Part shown: in pieces, positions 50,590-59,449 of the stretch | How positions within the stretch are numbered: the first letter of the stretch is position 1 | Layout of the letters: each line of letters starts with the position of its first letter | Source of the DNA: Halovivax cerinus | GTDB lineage: Archaea > Halobacteriota > Halobacteria > Halobacteriales > Natrialbaceae | Assembly: GCF_024498195.1 (NCBI RefSeq) | Contig: NZ_CP101824.1 | Coordinates: forward strand, 3,410,001-3,474,000 | Reading direction: 5' to 3' | Length of the DNA stretch: 64,000 nucleotides | Made by a program: the position numbers and the translations under genes | The notes under the pieces: model-generated | Seen by the model: the letters and a program-made list of their open reading frames with translations, nothing else | What the model was told of the DNA's origin: nothing | The model's database searches: none

Positions 50590-53133
50590 GTGGAACTGAT
50601 CATCACCGAGAAGGACAACGCCGCGAGGCGGATCGCAGAGATCCTGAGCGGCGGCTCCATGCAGGCGACGCGCGAGAGTGGCGTCAACGTCTACGAGTGG
50701 GGCGGCAAACGCTGCGTCGGACTCTCGGGCCACGTCGTGGGCGTCGACTTCCCTCCCGAATACGGCGACTGGCGCGACGTCGAGCCGGTCGAACTGATCG
50801 ACGCGAGCGTCGAGAAGCGTCCGACGAAGGAGGACATCGTCTCGACGCTGCGGATTCTCGCCCGGCGGGCGACCCAGGTGACGATCGCGACCGACTACGA
50901 CCGCGAGGGCGAACTCATCGGCAAAGAGGCCTACGAGATCGTCCGCGACGTCGACGACGACGTCCCGATCCAGCGCGTGCGCTTCTCCTCGATCACGGAG
51001 AACGAGGTCACGCGCGCGTTCGACGAGCCCGAGTCGCTCGACTTCGACCTCGCGGCCGCGGGCGAGGCCCGACAGATCATCGACCTCGTCTGGGGTGCCT
51101 CGCTGACCCGGTTTCTCTCGCTCTCGGCGGGCCAGCTCGGCAACGACTTCATCTCCGTCGGCCGGGTGCAGAGTCCGACCCTGAAGCTGATCGTCGACCG
51201 CGAACGCGAGATCGAGGCGTTCGACCCCGACGACTACTGGGAACTCTTTGCCGATTTGGCGAAAGACGATGGCGCGGGTGACGCCTTCGACGCCCAGTAC
51301 TACTATCTCGACGAGGACGACAACGAGGCCGAACGCGTCTGGGACGAGTCGGTCGCCGACTCCGTCTTCGAAACGCTCTCGTCGGCGAGCGAGGCGACGG
51401 TCACCGACGTCAACCGCCGAACGCGCACCGACGCGCCGCCGGCGCCGTTCAACACCACGCAATTCATCCGGGCGGCCAGCGCGATCGGCTACTCGGCCAA
51501 GCGCGCGATGTCGATCGCTGAGGACCTCTACACCGCGGGGTACATGACGTACCCGCGAACGGACAACACGGTCTACCCCGACGATCTCGATCCGGAAGCG
51601 CTGCTCGACGAGTTCGTCGGCCACCCTACGCTCGGCGAGAGTGCGGAGGAACTCCTCGAGGCCGACGACGACCTCGTGGCCACAGAGGGCGACGAGGAGA
51701 CGACCGACCACCCGCCGATCCACCCGACGGGCGAGATTCCAGCCCGCGGCGACGTCTCGGACGACGAGTGGGAGATCTTCGAGCTCGTCGTCCGGCGGTT
51801 CTACGCGACGTTGGCCGACGCGGCCCGCTGGGAACACCTCAAGGTCGTCGCCGACGTCGAGGATCACTCGCTCAAGGCCAACGGCAAGCGGCTGGTCGAA
51901 CCCGGCTACCACGCGGTCTATCCGTACTTCAACACCAGTGAGAACTTCGTCCCCGCCGTCGACGAGGGCGAGACACTGGCGATCACCGATACGGAACTGG
52001 AGGCCAAGCAAACCCAGCCGCCGCGACGCTACGGCCAGTCCCGACTGATCGAGACCATGGAGGACATGGGGATCGGGACGAAGTCGACGCGACACAACAT
52101 CATCGAGAAGCTCTACGATCGGGGCTACGTCGAGGACGACCCGCCACGACCGACGAAGCTCGCGATGGCGGTCGTCGACGCGGCCGAGCAGTTCGCCGAC
52201 GAGGTCGTCAGCGAGGAGATGACGGCCCAGCTCGAAGCCGACATGGACGCGATCGCGTCCGGCGAGGCCACGCTCGACGACGTGACCGAGGAGTCCCGGG
52301 AGATGCTAGAGGAGATCTTCGAGGAGCTCGCCGACTCGCGCGAGGAGATCGGCGATCACCTCCGCCAGTCGCTGAAGGACGACAAGCGTCTCGGGCCGTG
52401 TCCCGAGTGCGGCGAAGACCTCCTCGTCCGTCGCAGTCGCTACGGCTCGTACTTCGTCGGCTGTGACGGCTACCCCGACTGCGAGTACACCATCCAGCTC
52501 CCCTCCACGGGGAAGCCCCACATCTTAGAGGAGACCTGCGACGAGCACGACCTCAACGAGATCAAGATGCTCGCCGGCCGCCAGACCTTCGTCCACGGCT
52601 GTCCACTGTGTGCGGCCGAGGACGCCGGCGAAGGGCCGATCATCGGGGAGTGTCCCGAGTGTGGGGAAAGCGCGGCGTCGGAGACGCCGCGAGACGAAGG
52701 CGGTGAAACCGCCGAAGCAGAAAGCGGCGAACTCGCGATCAAGACCCTCCAGAGCGGGTCGCGACTGGTCGGCTGTACGCGTTATCCGGACTGCGACTAC
52801 TCACTGCCGCTACCCCGACGCGGCGAGATCGAGGTCACGGACGAACGCTGCGAGGAACACGACCTGCCCGAACTGGTCGTTCACACCGATGACGACGACC
52901 CCTGGGAGCTTGGCTGTCCGATCTGTAACTACCGCGAGTACCAGGCCCGCGAAGCCGAGAGCGGCTCCGACCTGGAGTCCCTCGACGGCATCGGATCGAA
53001 GACCGCGGAGAAACTCGCCGAGGCCGGCATCGAGAGCGTCGACGACCTCTCGGACGCCGATCCGGACGCCGTCGCCGCGGACGTCGACGGCATCAGCGCC
53101 GATCGCGTTCGGGGCTGGCAGGCGAAGGCCTGA
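50590..53133 (+). CDS. topA: DNA topoisomerase I (type IA)
   Basis: 847 residues. It relaxes negatively supercoiled DNA. Toprim domain at the N-terminus: VELIITEKDNAARRIAEIL with Glu7, and TIATDYDREGELIG with Asp102/Asp104. The catalytic Tyr321 is in GYMTYPRTDN. Middle region SRLIETMEDMGIGTKSTRHNIIEKLYDRGYV. From about 600 there are several zinc-finger cysteine groups (CPECGEDLLVRRSRYGSYFVGC, CPLC, CPECGES, CPICNY). The last 55 residues hold helix-hairpin-helix motifs (LDGIGSKTAEKLAEAGIESVDDL). The GTG start is backed by a GGAGGTG site. Confidence 0.95.
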   Translation: MELIITEKDNAARRIAEILSGGSMQATRESGVNVYEWGGKRCVGLSGHVVGVDFPPEYGDWRDVEPVELIDASVEKRPTKEDIVSTLRILARRATQVTIATDYDREGELIGKEAYEIVRDVDDDVPIQRVRFSSITENEVTRAFDEPESLDFDLAAAGEARQIIDLVWGASLTRFLSLSAGQLGNDFISVGRVQSPTLKLIVDREREIEAFDPDDYWELFADLAKDDGAGDAFDAQYYYLDEDDNEAERVWDESVADSVFETLSSASEATVTDVNRRTRTDAPPAPFNTTQFIRAASAIGYSAKRAMSIAEDLYTAGYMTYPRTDNTVYPDDLDPEALLDEFVGHPTLGESAEELLEADDDLVATEGDEETTDHPPIHPTGEIPARGDVSDDEWEIFELVVRRFYATLADAARWEHLKVVADVEDHSLKANGKRLVEPGYHAVYPYFNTSENFVPAVDEGETLAITDTELEAKQTQPPRRYGQSRLIETMEDMGIGTKSTRHNIIEKLYDRGYVEDDPPRPTKLAMAVVDAAEQFADEVVSEEMTAQLEADMDAIASGEATLDDVTEESREMLEEIFEELADSREEIGDHLRQSLKDDKRLGPCPECGEDLLVRRSRYGSYFVGCDGYPDCEYTIQLPSTGKPHILEETCDEHDLNEIKMLAGRQTFVHGCPLCAAEDAGEGPIIGECPECGESAASETPRDEGGETAEAESGELAIKTLQSGSRLVGCTRYPDCDYSLPLPRRGEIEVTDERCEEHDLPELVVHTDDDDPWELGCPICNYREYQAREAESGSDLESLDGIGSKTAEKLAEAGIESVDDLSDADPDAVAADVDGISADRVRGWQAKA

Positions 53134-53218
53134 CCAGCCACGACTGGGTCGTCAGCCGGTTTCGGCCGATTCGACCGCCACCGGGAACCTTTTGTGCGAT
53201 TCGCTCCCAGTGAGAGGC

Positions 53219-53899
53219 GTGTTCGACTCCGTCGGAACGCTGGCCGTGGGTGCCGTGTTCGGACTGGCCCTGGCGGCACCACCCGGCCCGATGAACGCGA
53301 TCATCGCCGAAGAGAGTGTACTCAGGGGGTGGTTCCCGGGATTCAAGGCCGGACTGGGTGCGTTCACGGCCGACGCCCTCTTCTTCGTCCTCACGCTGGT
53401 CGGCGTCGTCGCGATCATCGACGCCCAGCCGGGGATTCGACCGATCCTCTACCTGATCGGTGGGGTTCTCATGTGTTACTTCGCGCTCGACGCGTTCCGA
53501 AGCGCGAAAGACGCCTTCGCGTCGAGCGTCGATGGCGACGATCCGGCTGCCGGATTCCGGAAGACGTTCGTCCTCGCGGCGACGAATCCGTACCAGATCG
53601 GCTTCTGGCTGACGGTCGGCGTCGGGTTGCTCAAAGAAGGGACGCTCGACGTCTTCTCGCACGTTCCGTACGTCGGCGGCGACCTTGCTGGAACGCTCGT
53701 CGTCGAAACCGGATCACCAACGTTACTGATCGGTTTCTTCGCCGGTATCGTCGTCTGGATCGTCAGCTTTCCCGCGACGCTCGTGGGAGTCGGCAATCGG
53801 GTCGACGAACTCGCTCCCGTGATCGCCACACTCAGCGGAATCGTCCTCGCCGGGTTTGGCGTCCTCTTCCTCGGCGTGGGGGCGACCGGTCTCGTCTAG
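53219..53899 (+). CDS. LysE/RhtB-family exporter
   Basis: 226 residues with six likely membrane helices. The family motif is FGLALAAPPGPMNAIIAEE in the first helix/loop, followed by GFKAGLGAFTADALFFVLTLVGV. LysE-type proteins export amino acids such as lysine or homoserine, or other small solutes; the substrate is not predictable. GTG 53219 is chosen as a leaderless start with CCTTTTGTG about 28 bases upstream; a GTG three codons earlier is also possible. It follows topA by 85 bases. Confidence 0.85.
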   Translation: MFDSVGTLAVGAVFGLALAAPPGPMNAIIAEESVLRGWFPGFKAGLGAFTADALFFVLTLVGVVAIIDAQPGIRPILYLIGGVLMCYFALDAFRSAKDAFASSVDGDDPAAGFRKTFVLAATNPYQIGFWLTVGVGLLKEGTLDVFSHVPYVGGDLAGTLVVETGSPTLLIGFFAGIVVWIVSFPATLVGVGNRVDELAPVIATLSGIVLAGFGVLFLGVGATGLV

Positions 53900-53963
53900 C
53901 GAGGCCGGTCTAGCACCCTGCGAAAAAACAGTCCACGACCGTTCGTCGGGAGGGCACGCGCGT

Positions 53964-54521
53964 TCAGCCCAGGACGTACCCGAGCCGCGGGAAGCGCTCC
54001 AGGAGCGGCTGGCCGCCGACGCGTATTCGCTCGATGTAGCCGTCCAGTCCGGCCATTCGGCCGGCTGCGAACGCCCCCAGCGCGAGGAAGACGAACGCGT
54101 AGACCAGCGTCGAGTCGAACAGCGCCAGCCAGTCGCCCGCCCAGCCGCCGAGGTAGAACAGGACCATCTGCATGGCCCCACCCAGGGCGGCCAGTCTGAC
54201 GAACGCGCCCGTGATCAGTGCGATTCCGATCAGGAGCTGGGTCGCCGGCACGATCACGTTGATCGTCTCCAACACGACGGGCGTCTGGGCCATCGTCGCG
54301 TAGATCCCGCTGACGGGACTGGCCGGATCGACGCCGTGGAGCAGGAAGCCGCTCGCGTCGAACGGCCACTCGCTCACCTTCCCCAGGCCGGCGAACAGCA
54401 TCACGCCGCCCATCACGAATCGAAGGGCGACGACCACCCACGCGCTGAGCGCGTGCGGGTACCCCGTGAGGGAAATTCCACCGTACTGGGCCTCGAACCG
54501 GTTCGCAGCGGTCGTTGACAT
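53964..54521 (-). CDS. DoxX-family membrane protein
   Basis: 185 residues, four membrane helices at about 22-45, 85-102, 107-124 and 130-150. The segment VVVALRFVMGGVMLFAGLGKVSEWPFDASGF is the DoxX opening, with a conserved-type Arg and 'F-x-x-x-G-x-x-K'. DoxX proteins began as the thiosulfate:quinone oxidoreductase subunit DoxD/DoxA and are otherwise poorly understood; here it stands alone. It converges with the LysE gene (64 bases between stops). Start at the ATG before STTAANRFE. Confidence 0.85.
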   Translation of the reverse strand: MSTTAANRFEAQYGGISLTGYPHALSAWVVVALRFVMGGVMLFAGLGKVSEWPFDASGFLLHGVDPASPVSGIYATMAQTPVVLETINVIVPATQLLIGIALITGAFVRLAALGGAMQMVLFYLGGWAGDWLALFDSTLVYAFVFLALGAFAAGRMAGLDGYIERIRVGGQPLLERFPRLGYVLG

Positions 54522-54656
54522 TATCGGTCACCTCTACACGTAGAGAGACGGGACGACACTACCTATACCGATACGCCGGTTCTCGCGCCGAAAGAACGGT
54601 TATCAGAATCTGGGAGCGAGCACGTGTACAAATCGATCCCGACAGGGGTCGGACAC

Positions 54657-55331
54657 TCACTCACCCATGTCTGCGATCTCGTCTTCGAGCCACTCCTGGA
54701 ACCACGTGACCCGCTTGAGCCGCTGGTGAGCGATGCTCTCGGCCGTCTCGCTTTCGACCCGACTGGCAGCCTCGATCCCGCGTTCGAGTACCCGTTCGAC
54801 CATCTCGTCGGCGTCCATGTGGACGCGCGACTCGTAGCCCATCCGCAACAACATCAGGGCCGTCCCATTCGCACCGACCTTGTCCAGCAGGTCGGCCTCG
54901 ATCAGACACTGCGTCTCGAGCGGGAGGTCGGTCACCGGCCCCTGATACGAGTGGTTTTCGACGCCCCGGGCGACCTGGTCGACGAACGATTCGGGGTACT
55001 CGCCGCGAGACTGCAGGTACTCCCGCGCGACGCGGGCGCCAGCCTCGGCGTGGCGATCCTGCGCGGTCTCTAGCTTGGCCACGTCGTGGAAGATGGCCGC
55101 CGTCTTCGTGACGTCGACGGCGGCGCCCTCGGACGCGGCGATGTCTTCTGCCAGTTCGGCCACGTTCAGGATGTGATTGTGGCGATACTCCGCGGAGTGC
55201 CACGGATACCAGCGCATGCGGCCGCCGTCGTCCTCTTTTTCGACGCTCGCCGAGAGGTACTCGAAGACGAACCGCTCCATATCCTCGTACTCGGCGTCGT
55301 CGATTCTGGGTTCGGTTATTTCGACGCCCAC
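54657..55331 (-). CDS. HD-domain phosphohydrolase
   Basis: 224 residues. HD motif: RHNHILNVAELAEDIAASEG gives the first His, AAIFHDVAKLETAQDRHAEAGARVA gives the HD pair, and ENHSY and EADLLDKVGANG give the later His and Asp. HD enzymes hydrolyse nucleotides or phosphate esters with a dinuclear metal site. The substrate is unknown. GTG 55331 is taken because GGAGG sits 8 bases upstream (cctcc at 55340-55344 on plus); a longer frame to 55418 would include that site and is not coding-like. Confidence 0.85.
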   Translation of the reverse strand: MGVEITEPRIDDAEYEDMERFVFEYLSASVEKEDDGGRMRWYPWHSAEYRHNHILNVAELAEDIAASEGAAVDVTKTAAIFHDVAKLETAQDRHAEAGARVAREYLQSRGEYPESFVDQVARGVENHSYQGPVTDLPLETQCLIEADLLDKVGANGTALMLLRMGYESRVHMDADEMVERVLERGIEAASRVESETAESIAHQRLKRVTWFQEWLEDEIADMGE

Positions 55332-55339
55332 GAGAGATC

Positions 55340-55344
55340 CCTCC
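55340..55344 (-). promoter_or_regulatory. Ribosome-binding site for the HD-domain gene
   Basis: GGAGG on the minus strand, 8 bases from GTG 55331. It decides the start of this gene. Confidence 0.55.
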
Positions 55345-55517
55345 GATAGTACGTACGTCCGTCGGTCATTACGTGGATATTGGTCAGTTTGGCTCTTTAG
55401 CCTTTGGTTCGGGAACACGTTTGACGATCCGCCGGCGCGATCGCACCGCTACCCGGTCCGATCGGACGACCGGGACAGTCCGTTAAAGTCAAACGCGGGG
55501 CCGACGAATTCACGGTC

Positions 55518-55934
55518 ATGAGTGCAGAACAGGCGGGTAGATCGATCAGGTGTCTCGTCGCGAAGGTGGGACTCGACGGACACGACCGCGGTGCGCACGT
55601 CATCGCCCGAGCGTTCCGGGATGCTGGATTCGAGGTCATCTACTCCGGACTCCACAACGCTCCCGAGGAGATCGTGCAAGCGGCGGTCCAGGAGGACGTC
55701 GACGTCCTCGGCATCTCGATCCTCTCGGGCGCGCACAACACCCTCGTCCCGAAGATCATGGACGGCCTGGAGGAGTACGGCGCGGCGTCCGACACACTCG
55801 TCCTCGTCGGCGGCGTCATTCCGGACGAAGATCGCGACGGACTGGAGGCCGAGGGCGTCTCGGCGATCTTCGGACCCGGCACCTCGATCGAGGAGACGAT
55901 CGAGTTCGTCCGCGAGAACGCACCGGAGCGATGA
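55518..55934 (+). CDS. mcmA2: Methylmalonyl-CoA mutase, cobalamin-binding subunit
   Basis: 138 residues, a stand-alone B12-binding domain. The base-off motif DGHDRG (residues 20-25) supplies the His that ligates cobalt. SILSGAH and VLVGGVIPDEDRDGL complete the Rossmann-like fold (S-x-L and GG motifs). It works with the separate large subunit (not in the window) to isomerise methylmalonyl-CoA and succinyl-CoA in propionate metabolism. Its stop overlaps the meaB start by 4 bases (ATGA). A TTAAAG box lies 20-25 bases upstream of ATG 55518, consistent with a leaderless transcript. Confidence 0.93.
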   Translation: MSAEQAGRSIRCLVAKVGLDGHDRGAHVIARAFRDAGFEVIYSGLHNAPEEIVQAAVQEDVDVLGISILSGAHNTLVPKIMDGLEEYGAASDTLVLVGGVIPDEDRDGLEAEGVSAIFGPGTSIEETIEFVRENAPER

Positions 55935-57133
55935 GTGACGAGCCAGCCGCCGGCGCCACGACGGCGGGCGACGACGCGCCCGGGTCGAAGACCGAGTCGA
56001 CCGACGACGGGCTCGTCGATCGGCTGCTCGCGGGCGACCACCGGGCGCTCGCGCGAACCATCTCTCGGATCGAGAACCGGCGTCAGGGGTACCGCGAACT
56101 CGTCTCCGACCTCTACGATCACACCGGAACCGCCGACGTCATCGGCGTGACCGGATCACCGGGCGCCGGCAAGTCGACCCTCGTCGACAAACTCGCCGAG
56201 ACCTACCGCGAACGCGGCGAGACGGTCGGTGTCATCGCGATCGACCCCTCCTCGCCCTTCACCGGTGGGGCCGTCCTCGGCGACCGCATTCGGATGGCCT
56301 CGACGGTCGGCGACATGGACGTCTTCGTCCGGTCGATGAGCGCCCGCGGCACGCTGGGCGGCCTCTCGACGGCGACGACCGACGCGGTCACGGCCATGGA
56401 CGCCTTCGGCAAAGACAAGGTCATCATCGAGACCGTCGGCGCCGGCCAGAACGAGATCGACATCGTCCGCACCGCCGACACGGTCGCCGTCCTCGTCCCA
56501 CCAGGGTCTGGCGACGCCGTCCAGACGCTGAAGGCAGGCATCCTGGAGATCGCCGACGTCTTCGTCGTCAACAAGGCCGACCGCGACGGCGCCGACCGCA
56601 CCGTCCAGGAGCTCATGGAGATGATCGAACTCGGCGAGGGACCGAGCTTCGGTGCGAGCGCCGGCCACCACGGCCCCGACGCGAGCGGTCACCACGGGAC
56701 AGACGCTGGCGGTCACGACGTCGGAGACGCGGACGGTCACAACGGCGCACACGACGAGCCGGAACGCCAGGAGCCAGTCGACGGTGACGCGTCGGACGCG
56801 ACGCGATCGTGGCAGCCGCCGATCGTGGAAACCGTCGCCACCGAGAGCCGCGGCATCGACGAGCTCCTCGACGCGTTCGCCGATCACCGTACCTACCTGG
56901 TCGACTCCGGCGAGCGTGAGACTCGCAGTCATCGCCGTCACGCAGAGGAGATCCGCACGCTCCTGCGCGAAGACCTCCACGAACTCTTAGAGGGCGAACT
57001 CGACCGCCACGGGGGCGTCGACGGGCTCGCCGAGGCCGTCCAGCGCGGCGAGACCGACCCCTACACGATCGCCGACGACGTCCTGGATCCGGTCGAGCGC
57101 TGTCTCTCGGACCTGGATGCGTCCATCGAATAG
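55931..57133 (+). CDS. meaB: MeaB GTPase (methylmalonyl-CoA mutase chaperone) with His-rich insert
   Basis: 400 residues, G3E-type P-loop GTPase. Walker A GSPGAGKS (75-82), DPSSPFTGGAVLGDRIRM, ETVGAGQNEID and the NKAD specificity motif. It protects and reloads the adenosylcobalamin mutase. Between NKAD and the WQPPIVETVATESRG region, residues about 242-275 form an added Gly/His/Asp-rich stretch of four octapeptide-like repeats with seven His (AGHHGPD, SGHHGTD, GGHDVGD, DGHNGAH). Helical C-terminus (about 310-400) for dimerisation. Translationally coupled to the mutase subunit (ATGA overlap). Confidence 0.93.
   Translation: MSDEPAAGATTAGDDAPGSKTESTDDGLVDRLLAGDHRALARTISRIENRRQGYRELVSDLYDHTGTADVIGVTGSPGAGKSTLVDKLAETYRERGETVGVIAIDPSSPFTGGAVLGDRIRMASTVGDMDVFVRSMSARGTLGGLSTATTDAVTAMDAFGKDKVIIETVGAGQNEIDIVRTADTVAVLVPPGSGDAVQTLKAGILEIADVFVVNKADRDGADRTVQELMEMIELGEGPSFGASAGHHGPDASGHHGTDAGGHDVGDADGHNGAHDEPERQEPVDGDASDATRSWQPPIVETVATESRGIDELLDAFADHRTYLVDSGERETRSHRRHAEEIRTLLREDLHELLEGELDRHGGVDGLAEAVQRGETDPYTIADDVLDPVERCLSDLDASIE
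56654..56752 (+). repeat. 24-bp-period repeat encoding a His-rich segment inside meaB
   Basis: Four imperfect 8-codon units (the first has 9 codons), rich in GGTCAC (Gly-His) and GAC codons. In frame with meaB; expands the GTPase by about 33 residues. Confidence 0.8.
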
Positions 57134-57467
57134 ACCGATTCACGACGCGGATCGGACCTATACACGACCGGGACGGAGACGAGTTGTCGGCCATCGAGGG
57201 TCGAGGAAGACCTCAGACTGGTCGATAGGTACGGTCGCCGAACCGTACTGTCGGCAGCCGTCGCCGGTATCCGGGACGGCCCGGTGGCGTCGATCCGATG
57301 GCGTGCGTACCAGTGAGTGCCTATTCGACCGCTACGGGCCGGTTCCGGAGGTGTATACGCCGCCAGATCCTCGAACTCGCAGAGCACGACGACGAACAGC
57401 GTCCGAGACAGCATCAAATACTGGTGGGAAGGGGAGCCGTTTACTTCGACGAACACCGTGTACGGCC
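57134..57467. other. 334-base spacer between meaB and the symporter gene, no gene
   Basis: Only short basic shadow frames. GTTTACTTCG at about 57439-57448 is a likely TATA box for the symporter (about 26 bases before ATG 57468). No repeat noticed. Confidence 0.5.
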
Positions 57468-58778
57468 ATGTTCTCGACAGTCGGGCCACTGTGGCAGCGG
57501 TATCGATCGGTGCCGTTGATCTATCGGATCTCGCTCGCGTTCGTCCTCGGATCCGCGGCGGGAATCGCGTTCGGCGACCGAATGACCGTGGTCGAACCGC
57601 TCGGCGACCTCTTCCTCCGGTTGCTCAACATGCTGGTGATCCCGATAATCGTCTTCACGCTGTTGACGGGAATCCGCCAGCTCTCACCGGCCCGTCTCGG
57701 CCGGATCGGGGGTGCGACCGTCGGTCTCTACGCCGTGACGACCACCATCGCGGGTGTCGTCGGGCTCGCCGTCGCGAACCTCCTGCAGCCGGGTCGCGGC
57801 GTCGAGTTCACCGGCGGCGACGCCGAGTCCCAGGCGCCACCCTCGCTCACCGAGGTCGTCCTCGGGATCGTCCCGAGCAATCCCGTCACCGCGATGGCGG
57901 ACGGAAACCTGCTCGCGACCGTCTTCTTCGTCATCGTCTTCGGCATCGCGCTCACGTACGTGCGGGCGCAGCAGGACGAACTCGCAGACCGTGTCGATTC
58001 CCTGTTCGAGGCGTTCGAACTCGGTGCCGAGGCGATGTTCGTCGTCGTGCGCGGGGTCCTCGAGTACGGCGTGATCGGCGTCTTCGCGCTCATGGCCGCC
58101 GGCATCGGCACCGAAGGGATCGGCGTGTTCACGTCACTCGGTGCGCTCGTGCTCGCCGTCGCCCTCGCGGTCGTCATCCACATCGTCGGTACGTACCTGT
58201 TCTTCCTGATGGGTGTCGTCGCGGACGTCTCGCCGCTCGCGTTCCTCGACGGCGCGAAGGACGCGATGGTGACCGCCTTCGCCACCCGCTCTTCGGCCGG
58301 CACCCTCCCCGTGACGATGACCAACGCCGAGGAGGACCTTCGGCTCGAAGAGCGCGTCTACTCCTTCGCGCTCCCCGTCGGTGCCACGGCGAACATGGAC
58401 GGTGCCGCGATCCGACAGGCGATCACCGTCGTGTTCGCGGCGAACGTCGTCGGCCAACCGCTCGCGCTCACCGAGCAGGTGCTCGTGTTGATCGTCGCCG
58501 TGCTCATCAGCATCGGCACCGCCGGCGTCCCCGGCGCGGGGATCGTCATGCTCACCGTCGTGCTCACCCAGGTCGGCCTCCCGCTCGCGGTGGTCGGCTT
58601 CGTCGCCGGCGTCGACCCGATCCTCGGCCGCATCGCCACGATGAACAACGTCACCGGCGACCTCGCCGTCGCGACAGTCGTCAGCAAGTGGAACGACGCG
58701 ATCGACCTTGGTGGTGGTGTCTGGTCGGGGACGGGGCCCGACTCCGGCACAGGCGCCGGTGCGGTCAGCGAGGACTAG
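57468..58778 (+). CDS. Dicarboxylate/amino acid:cation symporter (DAACS/GltP family)
   Basis: 436 residues, about eight membrane helices plus two re-entrant hairpins. Signatures of glutamate/aspartate transporter homologues (GltPh type): RLLNMLVIPIIVFTLLTGI, AFATRSSAGTLPVTMTNAE (serine-rich hairpin 1), GATANMDGAAI (the 'NMDG' sodium site), SIGTAGVPGAG (hairpin 2) and DPILGRIATMNNVTGD, where the substrate-binding Asp/Asn/Thr lie. Likely Na+-coupled uptake of C4-dicarboxylates or acidic amino acids. ATG 57468 with a TATA-like box about 26 bases upstream; an open frame before it is arginine-rich. Confidence 0.92.
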   Translation: MFSTVGPLWQRYRSVPLIYRISLAFVLGSAAGIAFGDRMTVVEPLGDLFLRLLNMLVIPIIVFTLLTGIRQLSPARLGRIGGATVGLYAVTTTIAGVVGLAVANLLQPGRGVEFTGGDAESQAPPSLTEVVLGIVPSNPVTAMADGNLLATVFFVIVFGIALTYVRAQQDELADRVDSLFEAFELGAEAMFVVVRGVLEYGVIGVFALMAAGIGTEGIGVFTSLGALVLAVALAVVIHIVGTYLFFLMGVVADVSPLAFLDGAKDAMVTAFATRSSAGTLPVTMTNAEEDLRLEERVYSFALPVGATANMDGAAIRQAITVVFAANVVGQPLALTEQVLVLIVAVLISIGTAGVPGAGIVMLTVVLTQVGLPLAVVGFVAGVDPILGRIATMNNVTGDLAVATVVSKWNDAIDLGGGVWSGTGPDSGTGAGAVSED

Positions 58779-58985
58779 GTCGGGAGCGAAACTATCGGCG
58801 GACCGACAGCGTCGTGAGCTCTCGTCGACTGACTGTATCGCACACATCCGTCGATCGTCACCTCGGTGGGATCCACCACGGGCACCCCGCAGAGAGTCGC
58901 CCGAACCGTTTTGGAACTGGTGTCGGCCCCGATCGGTGGTAGAACGAACGAGGCGAGGGGACGGCGAACGAACGGTTCGATCCGG

Positions 58986-59378
58986 CTACCGCGGCCGGAA
59001 GGCGACGAGTCGCTCGTCGGTCGTCTCGGACTCGATCACGGTCGCCTCGACGGTGAGGCCGACCGCGACCTCGTCCGCGGGGACGTCGATCACGCGCCCC
59101 GTCAGCCGCACTGGGCCGAAGTCGACGATGCCCGTGGTGTAGGGCGCGTCGTCCGCGAACGCGGGGGTCGGAACGTGGGTGACCGTGTACGTGTCGAGTT
59201 CGCCGACGGCGGGCAACGGTTCCTCGGCGAGCTCACGAGCGCCGCACTCGGGGCAGACCCGTCGCGGCGGGAGCGACCCGTGGCCCTCGGGACAGACGAG
59301 GGAGAACGCCTCGTTCGCCTCCAGGGCGTCGAGCCAGTCGTCGTAGCCGTCGTGTCGGGCTCCGGTGTGGTCGCTCAT
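58986..59378 (-). CDS. DUF35 OB-fold protein with rubredoxin-like zinc ribbon
   Basis: 130 residues. Zinc ribbon at about 27-48: LVCPEGHGS, then RRVCPECGARELAE (Cys29, Cys42, Cys45, with His33 as a possible fourth ligand). The OB fold follows (about 55-130: LDTYTVTHVPTPAFADDAPYTTGIVDFG...LTGRVIDVPADEVAVGL). DUF35 proteins pair with thiolases and, in archaea, form a complex with thiolase and HMG-CoA synthase that channels acetoacetyl-CoA. The thiolase gene precedes it by 55 bases. A GGAGGTG site lies 5 bases before the ATG. Confidence 0.9.
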   Translation of the reverse strand: MSDHTGARHDGYDDWLDALEANEAFSLVCPEGHGSLPPRRVCPECGARELAEEPLPAVGELDTYTVTHVPTPAFADDAPYTTGIVDFGPVRLTGRVIDVPADEVAVGLTVEATVIESETTDERLVAFRPR

Positions 59379-59449
59379 GCTCCCACCTCCAGCGCGCCGC
59401 GCTGGCGTACTCGCGGGAGCTCACTGCGTTCGGTCATGCGCCCACCTCC
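59375..59449. repeat. Duplicated ribosome-site/start-codon segment between thiolase and DUF35 genes
   Basis: TCATGCTCCCACCTCC (59375-59390) and TCATGCGCCCACCTCC (59434-59449) are 15/16 identical. On the minus strand each reads GGAGGTGGG(A/C)GCATGA. The first is the DUF35 ribosome site and start; the second is the end of the thiolase gene with its stop. About 43 bases separate them, including GAACGCAGTGAG. Confidence 0.8.

Noticed and set aside
50428-52095. A 555-codon antisense frame across topA
   Set aside because: Mirrors the topoisomerase coding strand; no domain, Arg-rich.
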